From Nemertoderma westbladi (taxonomy: Eukaryota > Xenacoelomorpha > Nemertodermatida > Nemertodermatidae), in contig JAUCBJ010006800.1 in NCBI GenBank assembly GCA_032718475.1, forward strand, positions 1 to 64,000: a stretch of DNA of 64,000 nt, in the 5' to 3' direction. Of this stretch, positions 33,337 to 48,300 are shown in pieces. Both the position numbers and the translations under genes were made by a program. Within the stretch, counting starts at the first letter, position 1, and every line of letters begins with the position of its first letter. Under the pieces are notes generated by a model. It saw only the letters and a program-made list of their open reading frames with translations. It was not told where the DNA came from and searched no databases.

Positions 33337-36300
33337 GTAAGTAAATATTTCCAATATTTAGTTTGGCAATCGTATCATTATTTTAATTGTTAGAAGTCCT
33401 ATAACACAGTAGAATTTGGTAGTAGAAAAATACAATAATACTCTCTTTAAGTTTATAGGCATTAGTCTGTCCGGGTACCCACTTCACAACCAATTATTTG
33501 ACAGTGTTCATTGATATTATCATGAGGTTGTTTGTTCTAGAACATGAATATCAGTTTCTGAGTGACGTTAGTTATTGTTTTTTTTGTGATAGGCCTAACG
33601 GGTCACTTGAAGTGGCCTCTTGCATGGCCTAGCTGGTGTTTTTAAAATTACGTAATCTAAGAATATATAATGCGAAATCAAAAGAATAAACTTATAAACT
33701 TACAGATCGTTGATTGGATAAATATTTTATTATCCACATTTTTGGAAGATTGATTGGATAATTACTTTATAGTCCGCTAATGCGGACATTAAAATCTTAA
33801 ACTTCGCACTTTTTCGGACAATAATAAAGAGGATCGTTTTACTTTTTAAATATGTTTTCAGATGTAAATTTTTTGGTGAATGCCGAGTCTGTATGGAATG
33901 CCGAGTCTGTATGGAATGCCGAGTCTGTATGGAATGCCGAGTCTGTATGGAATGCCGAGTCTGTATGGAATGCCGAGTCTGTATGGAATGCCGAGTCTGT
34001 ATGGAATGCCGAGTCTGTATGGAATGCCGAGTCTGTATGGAATGCCGAGTCTGTATGGAATGCCGAGTCTGTATGGAATGCCGAGTCTGTATGGAATGCC
34101 GAGTCTGTATGGAATGCCGAGTCTGTATGGAATGCCGAGTCTGTATGGAATGCCGAGTCTGTATGGAATGCCGAGTCTGTATGGAATGCCGAGTCTGTAT
34201 GGAATGCCGAGTCTGTATGGAATGCCGAGTCTGTATGGAATGCCGAGTCTGTATGGAATGCCGAGTCTGTATGGAATGCCGAGTCTGTATGGAATGCCGA
34301 GTCTGTATGGAATGCCGAGTCTGTATGGAATGCCGAGTCTGTATGGAATGCCGAGTCTGTATGGAATGCCGAGTCTGTATGGAATGCCGAGTCTGTATGG
34401 AATGCCGAGTCTGTATGGAATGCCAAGTCTGTATGGAATGCCGAATCCGAGTCCGAGCCGAGTCTGTATGGAAACATTTGTAATTTACACTTAAAATTTA
34501 TAATTTTCTTTGAGAATTTATTTTACTTATTATCGGTTTACTTTGTTGCTAGGCTACCGCTGCAGCCGGAGATTCTGATGACTACAGTATGTCTCGAATC
34601 CTCCATGGTGTTTGTCCTCAACTCCAATGCGTTATAGATTGTGGGCAATTTGCCTCCAATAACGAAGGTTGTGAGATATGTAGGTGTGCGAAACCAGGTG
34701 AGAAGCATCTGAGGCAGTTCAAGCAATATTAGTTTATATGTAGAGATTAAACGAAATTAAACATAGAGATTAACAGAAAATATACTGAAATTTTTATGGT
34801 TCTAACTAGTAAAAATGGAGATCGTTTGAAAAACTAGAAAGCCAGCAAGCTGGCTTTAAACGAACCTGCCCCTCAAACCAGTACCCTAAGTGAGCGAAAA
34901 TGAAAACACGAAAATTGCCATCAACTCAATGATAGAAACACCAGCTGCTGGTACTCATGTGGGCCTAGTAAGCTACAAATATTGATTGAATGGATAGCCC
35001 AAACTGCAGAGAAGTATATTACTTGCCAAATTTATTACTTTATCACTCTATCCCAGACAGTAATCAAACATCAACTGTTAGTTTGTATAATGTATTACCC
35101 CTCCAGCTGAATAGCTATTCCCAGTGAATCCTTTGGGAATATCACTGGAAGCACTGGGCCGTTCAAATGTTTTATAGGTTGATGATAATGTATGAGGAGG
35201 GACCCAACTAATACTGCGTTTGTCTATGGACGGACTCCTTATAGCCAGATGGCTGGCTTTTCTAGTTGAATCATATTATTCTGCAACCAATAATAATTTA
35301 CTCTTTTAGACGAATTAGTGCGTTTTTTGGCCGGACAAACAAATTTTGGCGACGTTCTGTGCGAGATTGGCGATATTTGAAAAGATTCTGAGGCTTATAT
35401 ATGTTGCTCAAATGACTGAATAGCCCAAATAAATAGTTGGTGCATAATCGACGAGTTGAAATCGGTGAAATTCGAACTTAAATTTTCAAAACCGCTATTT
35501 TTCAGTGACCCTTTGATCGAAACGCCACAAAAAATACACAGTCTTGCGCGCAACCAAAATTTATGTAGAGTTTGTTATTAAAAATTTTGCGTACCTGCTT
35601 GAGTTTTTGAGATATTGGATGGTTATATATACACACACACACACCCACACAACCACACAACCACACAACCACATCTTGTTTTTGAACGGCTCAACTCTTG
35701 ACAAGAACTACCCTGGCCTAGCAGGTTCGTTACTAGAACGCCATCAAGATGGCTTTAAACGAACCTGTCTTAAACAGACTCTAAGAAACATATGGGATTG
35801 GAAGATGCAAACCAAGAACGACTTGCATCAACCAAAAAACTGCCTCCCATTTAATGTAATACTCATTCGCCTAGGCAAACAAATCATAATCACAATTACT
35901 GTGATGTGTGAAATGTTATCCATATCCGCAACCTGGGAAACGGCCCAAAAGAGCAGTTTATTCTGCGGAGGGGTCTTTCTGTATTAGATAAATAAAATAA
36001 AGAACACTAATTATTTATACCTAATACATTCTCAGTTAGCCTAATAAAAACATCGGAAGCAACCAATATAATGTACATGTACGTACAAGCCTCCTATGAA
36101 AAATTGTGAAATTAAGTCTACCCAACAGCCGTTGGTACCCGGCTGGCACCCTGGTTCAGTTTTATGCTTTTGTTAGTTTAATCGACAGCTGTTGTAAACG
36201 TCCCAGATATACGAAACCTACTAAGCCTTTACATAACAATTGAGCGTAGCCTGAGTTGATGACAGTATTATAACGATGACAATAGGCCCTATAGATACAT

Positions 36301-39300
36301 ACGATATATAAATGATGTAGGGTCATACTGCTTGACAATTGACTAACTGACTCAATAGAGAGAGATAGAACAATAAATTAACGATATCATTAATGTACGT
36401 AACTCCAATTAACAATAAGTAGTGAAATGTTCTTCAGCTGACAAAGTGTAGCTGTGGGTATTTAATTTCGCGTACCATAATGTTGATAATATGCTAATAT
36501 TTCGAATATCGCACATCGAATCGTTCCCAACTTTTTTTTATCATTAATGTACGCAACTCCAATTAACAATAAGTAGTGAAATGTTGTTCAGCTGACAAAG
36601 TGTAGCTGTGGGTATTTAATTTCGCGTTCCATAATGTTGATAATATGCTAAAATTTCGAATATCGCACATCGAATCGTTCCCAACTTTTTTATTCAACAA
36701 CTAGATACTAATTGATAAATAGTCGCGTTTACAATTTTTGCGCACCTGCTTGAATTTTTGAGATATTGGATGGTTATACACACATACACACATAATCACA
36801 TCGTGTTTTTGAACGGCTCAACTTTTGACAAGAACTACCCTGTCTAAAGACAGGTTCGTTATAATTTACATTGTACAAAATGTTTGGGCCAAGATAATAT
36901 ATATCTTTCTTTCATCTTAAACACTTATTAATATTCGGATGATAATCTTCGTATCATTGTGTGGGGTCATTCTGATGTCTGATCGGAATTTATTCGGACA
37001 TCCCCACATACAATGCAAGTGCAATTAATGGTCAGGCAGCGGGTAATTGTATGGTAGTTAGTAAACGGTGCATCATCTCTGTTTGTCTGCTGTCAATGGA
37101 ACAATTAACCAATTTTATGAGTCAATAAACCGAATATTTAAACGATAAGATATTTTAATTTTAGGAAGCCGATTTAAAAAGAAAATATTTATAGAGATTG
37201 GACGGTAATAGCAGAAATACTTCGAGAAAAAAATAGAGGGGAGCAAATAAAAGCCACACGCATTTTTCAGACTGGAATTTATTTCATTCTTAGCTAGCGA
37301 AATCTCGAGTGTTGCTAGAGAATTAAAATCAATTCCGAGAAATATAATCAATGGATATGTTTCTAAGGGTGTGTTAATGGTAGTGCGATAATGCAATACT
37401 TCGCTTAAAGCTGGCCTGTAATTGCCGGAAGAAACAACCTGTTTGTTACAATAGTTGGATCTTTTTGGCCAATCGTTAAGCCTTTATGCCAATATTTTTT
37501 AATTTTCCCCAGATGCTGAGTGCCCGGACCGGAAGGAAGAAATGGATAACTGTGCGGAGAAATGTAGTAGTCGTGGTTACAGAACCGATGCGAATTTTTG
37601 TCAGATGTGTGAATGCAAACTACCTCGTGAGTTATTGTCACAATTATATATCTCAATAATGCAACCGACCAAAAAATTTCAAACATATCACTAATATCAA
37701 CATATAGAAACAGAAGCCCCACATAATGCTTGCGCCGCAGCTACGAGGAACTGCTTCTGATACCCCGATAAAACCTCGATAGTTACGGGATACGTTCTTC
37801 CTCTGTTGCTGCACCAACTATATGGAACTATATCCATCGTGATATCAGAACAGCGTCTTCACTGATCTCTTTAAAAAATAACACTGAAGAAGACCCACTA
37901 CTACCAACTGGAATATGGCCAATAAATAGTATATCTAGAACTCATGGACTCATGGAACTCATGGACTGTGTTTTAACTTTGTGTTTTCAACCTTGTTTTT
38001 ACTTAATTTTCTATTACTTATTTGCAGAGTGATTTAATTGAATTATCCACTATCGATCCATTAAACGCCTTGAACAAAATGTATAGGGCGCTATATAAAT
38101 ATCAGTATTTTATTATTATTATTATTATTATTATACATATGTCTCCGCTTCGCTTACTATAGCTTGAAAAAAGCATGGTTCTGCCCTTTTTCCCTTATGG
38201 CAAAAAGCCCTCACCCCATAACTTGACTAAATTCTACCCTCCAATTTTTAATTTTGAAAGAATAATTTAAGTGGTAGACTTTACATACGGTAACATAGTT
38301 GAATAAAAAAATTGATACTGGTGTTGTACCAAACGTAACGATTTCTGCAGTTCTTTCTTTTTTTGCCATTCTCTTATGTCGTCACTATAGAGTTGTAATG
38401 TTAGCTTTGCTTATACTACTACTACTAGGTCGTTTGCTTATACTGGCAGAGCCAATCTATTATAGCTATTATTGTTCGCAGTTACACAAAAGGACGGGAA
38501 CTGGGCGCGATCGTATTACAAACACTTAGATAATGTTGAATGCGCGACCCCACCGATGTGTAAAATGGACTGCAGTAATTCCGGAGGTTGGGCCACAAAC
38601 TACCAGGGATGCGAAATATGTGCCTGTTACGAAACTCAAGGATGCCCTGATCTCGTTAGTATAATACTCTACAACACAGTGAAGAAAGTGTAATATACTG
38701 CTTAGATTAAATAATATTCTCATATACATTTTAACTGTCATTGACAGGCAATTTTTCACAAAGACAGTTACAAATTGTGCTGGATGTCCCTGGTTTATAA
38801 CTGTAGCGAATCGCGTAAAACCACGGTAATTATATTGTAAGCCTTCCAAATTTGAGGAAGCTTATAGTGCAGATTGTGGCGCTTTGTACCTATATCTTTA
38901 TCAAAATCTGCGGATGTTACGCCAAGGATTAGGCACAAAGGTCTGACAATTTATTTCTATTGCGGTGTATGAAATTCCAGTTGGTTTTAAGCTCCTAAGG
39001 TGGCCGAAACAGAAACACACCTGGTTGCCCTGCGGGGCTGAACCTACGATCTCCGGGGAGATCTGAATTCAAGGCGTGGTAGTTCACCACTACGCCAAGG
39101 TAGGAATCAGGCCAGAGTGGTGAAATCCTGAGGAGCTGAATGGAAAATCCTGCATGTAAAATTTTCACATTTTTGGTTTTCTATTTCATCTGATGCAGAA
39201 TTTAATGGGGAGTTCAAATCTTGAAACATAGGTAGGTTTGGCGAGAGCTTTTATAGTTCTCGAGTTATCGCTGTCTTTCCGTCTATCAGTTTGTCCGTCA

Positions 39301-42300
39301 AAATTTAGAAGACAGACAGACAGATAGGCTGACATATTAGATGCCACCAAACATTAAAACTGACTTCAGAAATGAAATCACCGACCCCGAAAACCCCCAT
39401 ATTGATAAATTTAGTGAGTTGGTATGAAGCCATAGTGTCAAACATTACAGACCGATTAACAGACTACAGACAGTCAGTTTTGAGCGGGAAGGTTCAAATT
39501 TTAAAGCAAATTATCTCGGAATTACATTTCACGATATTTCCATTTTTCAAAATACTACTCCTCCGCCGTTTTTCACCCAAATTCGATAATTTATGGCTCT
39601 TTTGAAAGGTTTTTTGAACATCTTGAAAAACTATCCAGCACTTTTTTGAAAAATTTTTTTTTTTAATATTATTGAAAATTTTAATTAATTTTAATTAATA
39701 AATTTAATTAATTTACTTAAAAATTAATAATTTAAAAAATCGGCTGGATAATTTTTATAGAAACGAAGGCGCTGAGTCCAAAAAAGTTGGTTTCAAAAAA
39801 ATTCGATAAATATTAAGGGACTAGTAGTGTTTTTAGTGAAATATAATTCCGCCACATGCCGCTAGAGGGACACAAAAAATTTAAAACTTCAATTTTTATT
39901 GCTCTTTGGCCTTCCCCACGTTTGCTGAACACAACATAACAGTGATATTGACCTACAACACGAAGCTTGAGGTGTTTAATTAAAAAAAAACTCTCCCGAG
40001 GGGGTACCCCCCCCCATTAATTAATTGAGTTGTTATTCCGGTTCAATAACTTAATTTATACGATCTATGGATGTTAAAACAATATTATTAATGCCTTGAT
40101 ATCTTATCGGTTATAGGAGGGTACTACTGTTAATTATATGCAAAGTTTTTCTACTTATAATTTTAGAGATTCCATCGAATTTAGTCAACTCTGTGTAGCT
40201 CTATACATACTATATATGCTCTATACATAGTTTCACAATAAAATGTAAAGTTTTATTTTATACCCAGATTTGAAATTATTCTAAAAAAATGCAGTAAAGT
40301 TAAACTTTTATGGAATTTTAATTATAAAGGGAAGGTCGATAAATTATAAAATATTATATTTATATGAGGGACTTTCTGATGTTTATATTGTTTATTTTAT
40401 CTTCATTCCAGGATTGTCAAAAGATGTGCGACTCCGATAGAAAATCCGATTTCAAAAGATGTCAGACTTGCGAATGCAAAGTAAAGGGTAAGTGGAACAT
40501 TATGTGTGGTATAGGTAAAGTACCAAGGGTAATATAAAGTACTTAACGTACTTTATCACAGTATAGCTGGTGCATTATTTGTGGTAAAGTATAGATGCAG
40601 TATATCTGGTACATTATATGTGGTAAAGTATAAGTGTTACGTATAGCTGGTGCATTATATGTGGTAAAGTATAGATGCAGTATAGCTGGTACATTATATG
40701 TGGTAAAGTATAGATGCAGTATATCTGGTACATTATATGTGGTAAAGTATAAGTGTTACGTATAGCTGGTGCATTATATGTGGTAAAGTATAGATGCAGT
40801 ATAGCTGGTACATTATATGTGGTAAAGTATAGATGCAGTATATCTGGTACATTATATGTGGTAAAGTATAGATGCAGTATATCTGGTACATTATATGTGG
40901 TAAAGTATAAGTGTTACGTATAGCTGGTGCATTATATGTGGTAAAGTATAGATGCAGTATATCTGGTACATTATATGTGGTAAAGTATAAGTGTTACGTA
41001 TAGCTGGTGCATTATATGTGGTAAAGTATAGATGCAGTATAGCTGGTACTTTATATGTGGTAAAATATACGTGTTATGTATAGCTGGTACATTATATGTG
41101 GTAAAGTATAGATGCAGTATATCTGGTACATTATATGTGGTAAAGTATAGATGCAGTATATCTGGTACATTATATGTGGTAAAGTATAGATGCAGTATAT
41201 CTGGTACATTATATGTGGTAAAGTATAGATGCAGTATATCTGGTACATTATATGTGGTAAAGTATAAGTGTTACGTATAGCTGGTGCATTATATGTGGTA
41301 AAGTATAGATGCAGTATATCTGGTACATTATATGTGGTAAAGTATAGATGCAGTATATCTGGTACATTATATGTGGTAAAGTATAGATGCAGTATATCTG
41401 GTACATTATATGTGGTAAAGTATAAGTGTTATGTATAGCTGGTACATTATATGTGGTAAAGTATAAGTGTTACGTATAGCTGGTGCATTATATGTGGTAA
41501 AGTATAGATGCAGTATAGCTGGTACTTTATATGTGGTAAAATATACGTGTTATGTATAGCTGGTACATTATTTGTGGTAAAGTATAGATGCAGTATAGCT
41601 GGTACTTTATATGTGGTGAAATATAAGTGTTATGTATAGCTGGTACATTATTTGTGGTAAAGTATAGATGCAGTATAGCTGGTACTTTATATGTGGTAAA
41701 ATATACGTGTTATGTATAGCTGGTACATTATATGTGGTAAAGTATAGATGCAGTATAGCTGGTACTTTATATATGATAAAATATACGTGTTATGTATAGC
41801 TGGTACATTATTTGTGGTAAAGTATAGTTGCAGTATAGCTGGTACTTTATATGTGGTAAAATATACGTGTTATGTATTGCTGGTACATTATATGTGCTAA
41901 AGTATAGATGCAGTATAGCTGGTACTTTATATGTGATAAAATATACGTGTTATGTATAGCTGGTACATTATTTGTGGTAAAGTATAGATGCAGTATAGCT
42001 GGTACTTTATATGTGGTAAAATATACGTATTATGTATAGCTCGTACTTTATTTGTGGTAAAATATAAGTGTTATGTATAGCTCGTACTTTATATGTGGTA
42101 AAATATAAGTGTTATGTATAGCTGGTACATTACATGTGGTAAAGTATAAGTGATGCAGTATTGCTGGTACATTATATGTGGTAAAATATACGTGTTATGT
42201 ATAGCTGGTACATTACATGTGGTAAAGTATAAGTGATGCAGTATTGCTGGTCTGGTACATTATATGTGGTAAAATATACGTATTATGTATAGCTGGTACA

Positions 42301-45300
42301 TTATATGTGGTAAAGTATAAGTGATGCAGTATTGCTGGTACATTATATGCGGTAAAATATACGTGTTATGTATAGCTGGTACATTACATGTGGTAAAGTA
42401 TAAGTGATGCAGTATTGCTGGTACATTATATGTGGTAAAATATACGTATTATGTATAGCTGGTACATTATATGTGGTAAAGTATAAGTGATGCAGTATTG
42501 CTGGTACATTATATGTGGTAAAATATACGTGTTATGTATAGCTGGTACATTACATGTGGTAAAGTATAAGTGATGCAGTATTGCTGGTACATTATATGTG
42601 GTAAAATATACGTGTTATGTATAGCTGGTACATTACATGTGGTAAAGTATAAGTGATGCAGTATTGCTGGTACATTATATGTGGTAAAATATAAGTGTTA
42701 TGTATAGCTGGTACATTACATGTGGTAAAGTATAAGTGATGCAGTATTGCTGGTACATTATATGTGGTAAAATATACGTGTTATGTATAGCTGGTACATT
42801 ACATGTGGTAAAGTATAAGTGATGCAGTATTGCTGGTACATTATATGTGGCAAAATATACGTGATGCAGTATTGCTGGTACATTATATGTGGTAAAATAA
42901 GTGTCATGGGGCGATTTAAAGAAAAGTTGCCAAACTATAAGTCATTTTTTTGTAAAAAAATAAAGTTTCCCAAAACCCAACAAATGATATATATTCGAAA
43001 GCTCAGAGTCCGTAGAATTCAAGGCTAGTATTGGCCGACCTTAAATATGATCTGTAAAAAAAATATACTGCTTGTCCCTTTCTGTCCACTGCCGGTAACC
43101 ATTATATTAACACAATTTCTACGATAATTGGTTATAGGCGTGGGACACTTCCTTGCCTGTAACCTTTCATGTAAATGCAATGATAGCCGGTTACAGGCGG
43201 TTACAGGTGGGGGGACGTTTTATGGTACGACTGACACTGCCAAACACGCGTTATAAATGGTGCGTATGAGCATTATACATCAAATGAAAGCATTTTCAAG
43301 GACGATTTCAGAACTGTTATATTTTAGCAAGTCGTTAGACTTGATTACTGTAAGAAAAAAAATCTACTGGCTACTGACTACTGGCTACTGACTACTGACC
43401 TAGAGCAAAAACGGCGCTAACGATTTTGGTGGAATTTTGCATGAACCATGAAAATAGATTTCTATGGGTACTTGTGAAATCGCGGTTTAAATTGAAACAT
43501 ATCAACTTGTTTTATTTCGAGAAATAGCCCCAAAACATCTCTTCAAATCCATATATCTTCAAAAGTTTTCGATGAATTATAATTGTTTGTGTGTTAGAGT
43601 TGAGTATTTACAGATTCTTAAAAAAAATGTCAAGGTGTGCCTGTAACCACAATTTCCGTTATTAATTTTTTTCATTGGCTGGCATTTTAGTGGTGTAGTA
43701 GAATATAATGTGTTCCAGGATCTCCTGTATGCTAACTATACATCTACAGCCAAGGCGATACCTAATACAGGCCATGACATGGGAGGCCTATGATGTTTCA
43801 TAAAATTTATAGACAAATTTTCGAGCTTTTATTTGGTATAAAACATTTAACTTTTATTGACATCAGATAGAAACTAGAGCTCCTTATTACCTTATTTAAA
43901 TCCGCCTAATAATTTTTTTTGTCAAAAATCACGTTTTCCGTGGTCTTTGACGATATCAAGCAAAATGCTATTTATTTACAGTAGCGTTTCTAGCAAACAT
44001 GGTTTCCTAGATTCCTGATATGAAAATGTCTACCTGTAACATTTTATTTCATGAGATTTCATTCAGTAGAAATGGAATTACACCATGGTCTCACTTTTTT
44101 GTATGCTTTGGCCACTTTCCTGTATATTGCTCCTTATGTACACCATGTCCTGGAATATAGTGTCGTTATTCTGGTACATGGCCCCCCTAAAATTTTTCTA
44201 CAAATCTCAATGAGATTGCATGAAATTTGAAACAGATAGATTCATCTACCTCCTCCTTACTGGGTGAGTCAGAATTTTTATTTTTGCTTTCATTCTTTAG
44301 CTACAAACGTTTAAAAAAAGTGTCTCCGTCGATATTGCACCAGTTACACCGCAGTTATTCTTCAATCTTATAGTGATTTGTAGGTACTAATATGCGAAAA
44401 TATGCGAAATATACCAAATATGCGAAAATATTTGAATTTGGTTGGGAAATAGCTGAGTTATGGGCATTCGAATTTTGCATGTATTTGCTACTGCTGCAGG
44501 CCATTTATTCCATTTAATAAATACATAATGTTCTAGAACATTTTGATTATGTATGAATATCCATATACACCATGAACCGTAATATAGTGTCATTTTCTGA
44601 TGACACGGACCCCCCCCCCCCCAGATTTTTCTACAAATCTTTATTGTTTGAAAATTGAAACACAACTAGTTCCACTCACCGTCGTTGACCCCATGAAGCC
44701 GGAATTTTCGATATCGCCTTTAATTTTTTTAATAAGCATTTTAAAAAGTGTCTTTGAGAAATCGCACCCGCCGTATCGTGGCTATTCTTCAGATTAGTCG
44801 TAATTTTTTCATATCATTGGAAAGCATGCTTTGCAAGGATTCCAAATATGTAACAATATCTGAATTTCGTTGAGAAACAGCTGAGATATAGGCGTTCAAA
44901 GATTATTGTTCGCTGCCGCCCATTTATTCTATTTAATAAATACACAAAATTCTAGAATGTGTTATTTATTTTATAAGTTGGTGGGCAACAGCGGTATTCC
45001 TATCCAATATATCTACTGCGTAGCTATTTATACTTAAACTAAATGTTCCAGAACATTGTTAATTTATTAAATAGAGTAAATGGCATCTAGCGATCGATAA
45101 TTCTTGCAATCTTTGAACGCCTATATCTCAGCTGTTTCTCAACGAAATTCAGATATTGTTACATATTTTGAATCCTTGCAACGCAAGCTTTTTAATGATA
45201 TGAAAAATTACGACTAATCTGAAGAATAGCCACGATACGGCGGGTGCGATTTCTCAAAAGACACTTTTTAAAATGCTTATTAAAAAAAAATTAAAGGCGA

Positions 45301-48300
45301 TATCGAAAATTCCGGCTTCATGGGGTCAACGACGGTGAGTGGAACTAGTTGTGTTTCAAATTTCAAGCAATATGATAAAGATTTGTAGAAAAATCTGGGG
45401 GGGGGGGGGGGATCCGTGTCATCAGAAAATGACATTATATTACGGTTCATGGTGTACTAGTATTATCATTTAGCATTGCATTGTTGCCATGCTACTTATG
45501 AGATAAACAAAATGTTCTAGAACATTGTGTATTTATTAAATGGAATAAATGGCCTGCAGCGGAAGCTAATACATGCAAATTTCGAATGCCCATAACTCAG
45601 CTATTTCCCAACCAAATTCAAATATTTTCACATATTTGGAATCCTTGGGCCAGCTTACCGCAAGTACCTACAAATCACTATAAGATTGAAGAATAACTAT
45701 GGTATAACTGGTGCAATAACGCTGGAGACACTTTTTTTTAAACGCTTGTAGCTAAAGATTGAAAGCAAAAATAAAAATTCTTGCTCACCCAGTCAGTGGT
45801 CGGGAGGTGAAACTATCTGTGTTTCAAATTTCATGCAATCTCATTAAGATTTGTAAAAAAGTAAGTTTGGGTGGGGGGGGGGGGGGGGGGGGGGGCATGT
45901 ACCAGAATAACGACACTATATTCCAGGACATGGTGAATAGCTGGTACATTATATGTGGTAAAGTTTAAGTGATGCACTATATAATGTACCAGATATAATG
46001 TACTGTTACCACAATGTACCAGCTAGCTGGTACATTGTGGTAACAGTACATTATATCTGGTACATTATATGTGGAAAAGTATAAATGTTACTTAGAGATG
46101 GTACTTATTACATACATATAGATGATACATAATTTGTACATTGAGTGGTTAATTATATGTTATTATTACTATTTTTGGTCTTTAAACACTTCAGCTAGCA
46201 GGCTGGACTGAAGGAAACGTATAACGCCAGATTGTGGCGCAAATTGACATTAAGTGATATAAAGTTTCGTTTATTGTGTTTTTTAGAAAATACTGCCAAC
46301 TAACTGTAATATTGCTCCTTCTTTCCGTTAAACGGTTCGATATACGTTCTATACCTAATCTATGTAGAATATATGGTATTAAATCAGTTCTGTTAACCCT
46401 ATTAAACCCGGGGGGGGGGGGGGGGGTCAATATGACCCCTCCCGTGGTTTTTTTATTATAATTCTGAAACAAACGCAGTTGGGAATCTGAAATTGTATAA
46501 CTTTTCCTAAAAATCTATTGTCTTCCGAGTACTGAAAACCGTTTTCAAAAATATTGGGTACTTTTCGAGTTATAGCGCCATTTTTTAACCCTACTTTTGG
46601 CACTTTTTTTGAGACGTTTTTTGAAAATTACATTTCATTAAATATGAATTGTAACATCTCTATTTTTTATTTACACGGGTTTTTTGGTGTTAGAAATTTG
46701 ATGGAATTCATATAAATTGATTTAGAAATTTTAAACTTGTTTTTTTCGGTGGGTGCCAAATTTTGGTGCCAGCACCAAATTTTGAAATAAGTCAATTTTG
46801 TAAATTGATCGTTTGAAACATGTTTTTTACGCAATTTGGGTTTTTTGGGTTTCTGGAATAGAAGAAATATATACGAGTTGCACCAAGCGTATCAAACTTG
46901 TATTTTTCGGTGCTGTGTGGAAATTTTGGTGCTAGCACGAAATTTTGAAAATCAATTCAATAGATAAAATTGCTTGTGAGATTTTATTTCTTGCGTTTTA
47001 GAGGTTTATGGCTGTTCTGAATTCAATGGAAAATATAATTATCGAACTAGACATCTCAAACTTGTATTTTTCGGATGTGGGTGCAAAATGTGGTGCTAGC
47101 ACCAAATTTTGAAAACCATCAAATATATCAATTGATTGTGTCACCTTGTTTCTTGCGTTATACGGGTTTGTGATGGTTCTGAATTCAATGGAATCAGTAA
47201 AAATTTCATAAGAGTTGTCAAACTTGTATTTTTCGCCGGTGGGTGAAAATTGTTGTGCCAGCACCAAATTTTGGAAAATATGCAAATTTATCAGTAGATA
47301 GTATCACCTTGTTTCTTGCGTTATACGGGTTTATGAGGGTCCTGAATCCGATGGAATCAATAAAAACTGCACTGGACATCGCAAACTTGTACTTTTTGGT
47401 GATGGGTACAAAATTTGGTGCTAGCACCAAAATTTGCCAAATTACGCCGAAAAATACAAGTAGCAATGATCTAGCATATTAGAAATGTATTCCATTAGAA
47501 TCAGCGCCCTCGAAAACCTGAAAATGTGAATTTATAGCATCGTATAAGTGAATTAAAATTTTTGTGTTCTAACTGAAAAGTGCTGGTTACTTGTTTTTTT
47601 CATTTTTTTCCTAAGCAGAGAGGACTAAACAGCCATTTATAGTAATCATATCATTTTTAATATTTTCCAATGTATTTTACACCCCAGAAAACCTGTATTG
47701 AAAAATAATTAGCCGAAAATGTAACTTTCAAATTTGGTGAAAATTGTGCACTACTTGTAATTTTGGTGCTGCAATATAACCACCCCAGTACATTTTTTCG
47801 AAATTTTTTTTTTTCGGTCGGATCCAGACATGTGATACCTACGTACAAACAAAAAATCAGACGTTTTCGTAAATATTTGTAGATTTTAGAGGGGGGGGTC
47901 AATATGACCCCCTCCCGGTATTTGTACAACATTTTATAGCCCGGTACTAATAGGGTTAAGCAAGTTAATAAGTTGAATTACAGTTTGTACTTTGTAATGA
48001 TGGGGAAATGTGGATGTGGAAAGTTGAATTGTAATGTAATTTACCATTGGGATAATAATATTGATATTCCTGGTTTTTTTTACCTCTAATGAAATTAGTG
48101 ATATTCTAAATTACATAGTTACGTGCAAATATGTTAAACATTTTTAAACATTTACATTTATATATATAAAAATTAATAGATATTTTTTCGTGCATAGCCA
48201 ACATTTAATTATTTATGAACTTCGTGTTTATTTTGGTGTGGAATTACGTTGTACCGTATTCGTATAGCACGTGTACGAAATTGTATTAATTTTAATTAAT

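Noticed and set aside
33839-34637. Repeat-protein genes (NAESVW, MPSLYG, MECRVC, HTDSAF)
   Set aside because: An 18-bp array without stops opens several frames at once. The region lies in an intron of a gene read in another frame.
35544-35987. 147-codon plus-strand ORF
   Set aside because: It runs through a dispersed (CA)n-containing repeat found again at 36.7 kb and has no domain.
38985-39112. A tRNA gene on the minus strand
   Set aside because: Box-like motifs without a closing acceptor stem; better explained as a SINE fragment.
40498-42895. CRISPR-like array of regular repeats
   Set aside because: No unique spacers; units are contiguous and the genome is eukaryotic. The same reasoning excludes the arrays at 5.6, 13, 33.9 and 62.9 kb.
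46190-46225. A further inhibitor exon after TTTAAACACTTCAG
   Set aside because: The phase-1 reading meets a stop after four codons, and no Cys pattern follows.
47218-47482. Overlapping ORFs on both strands
   Set aside because: They lie in degenerate tandem repeats of the piggyBac-like element.
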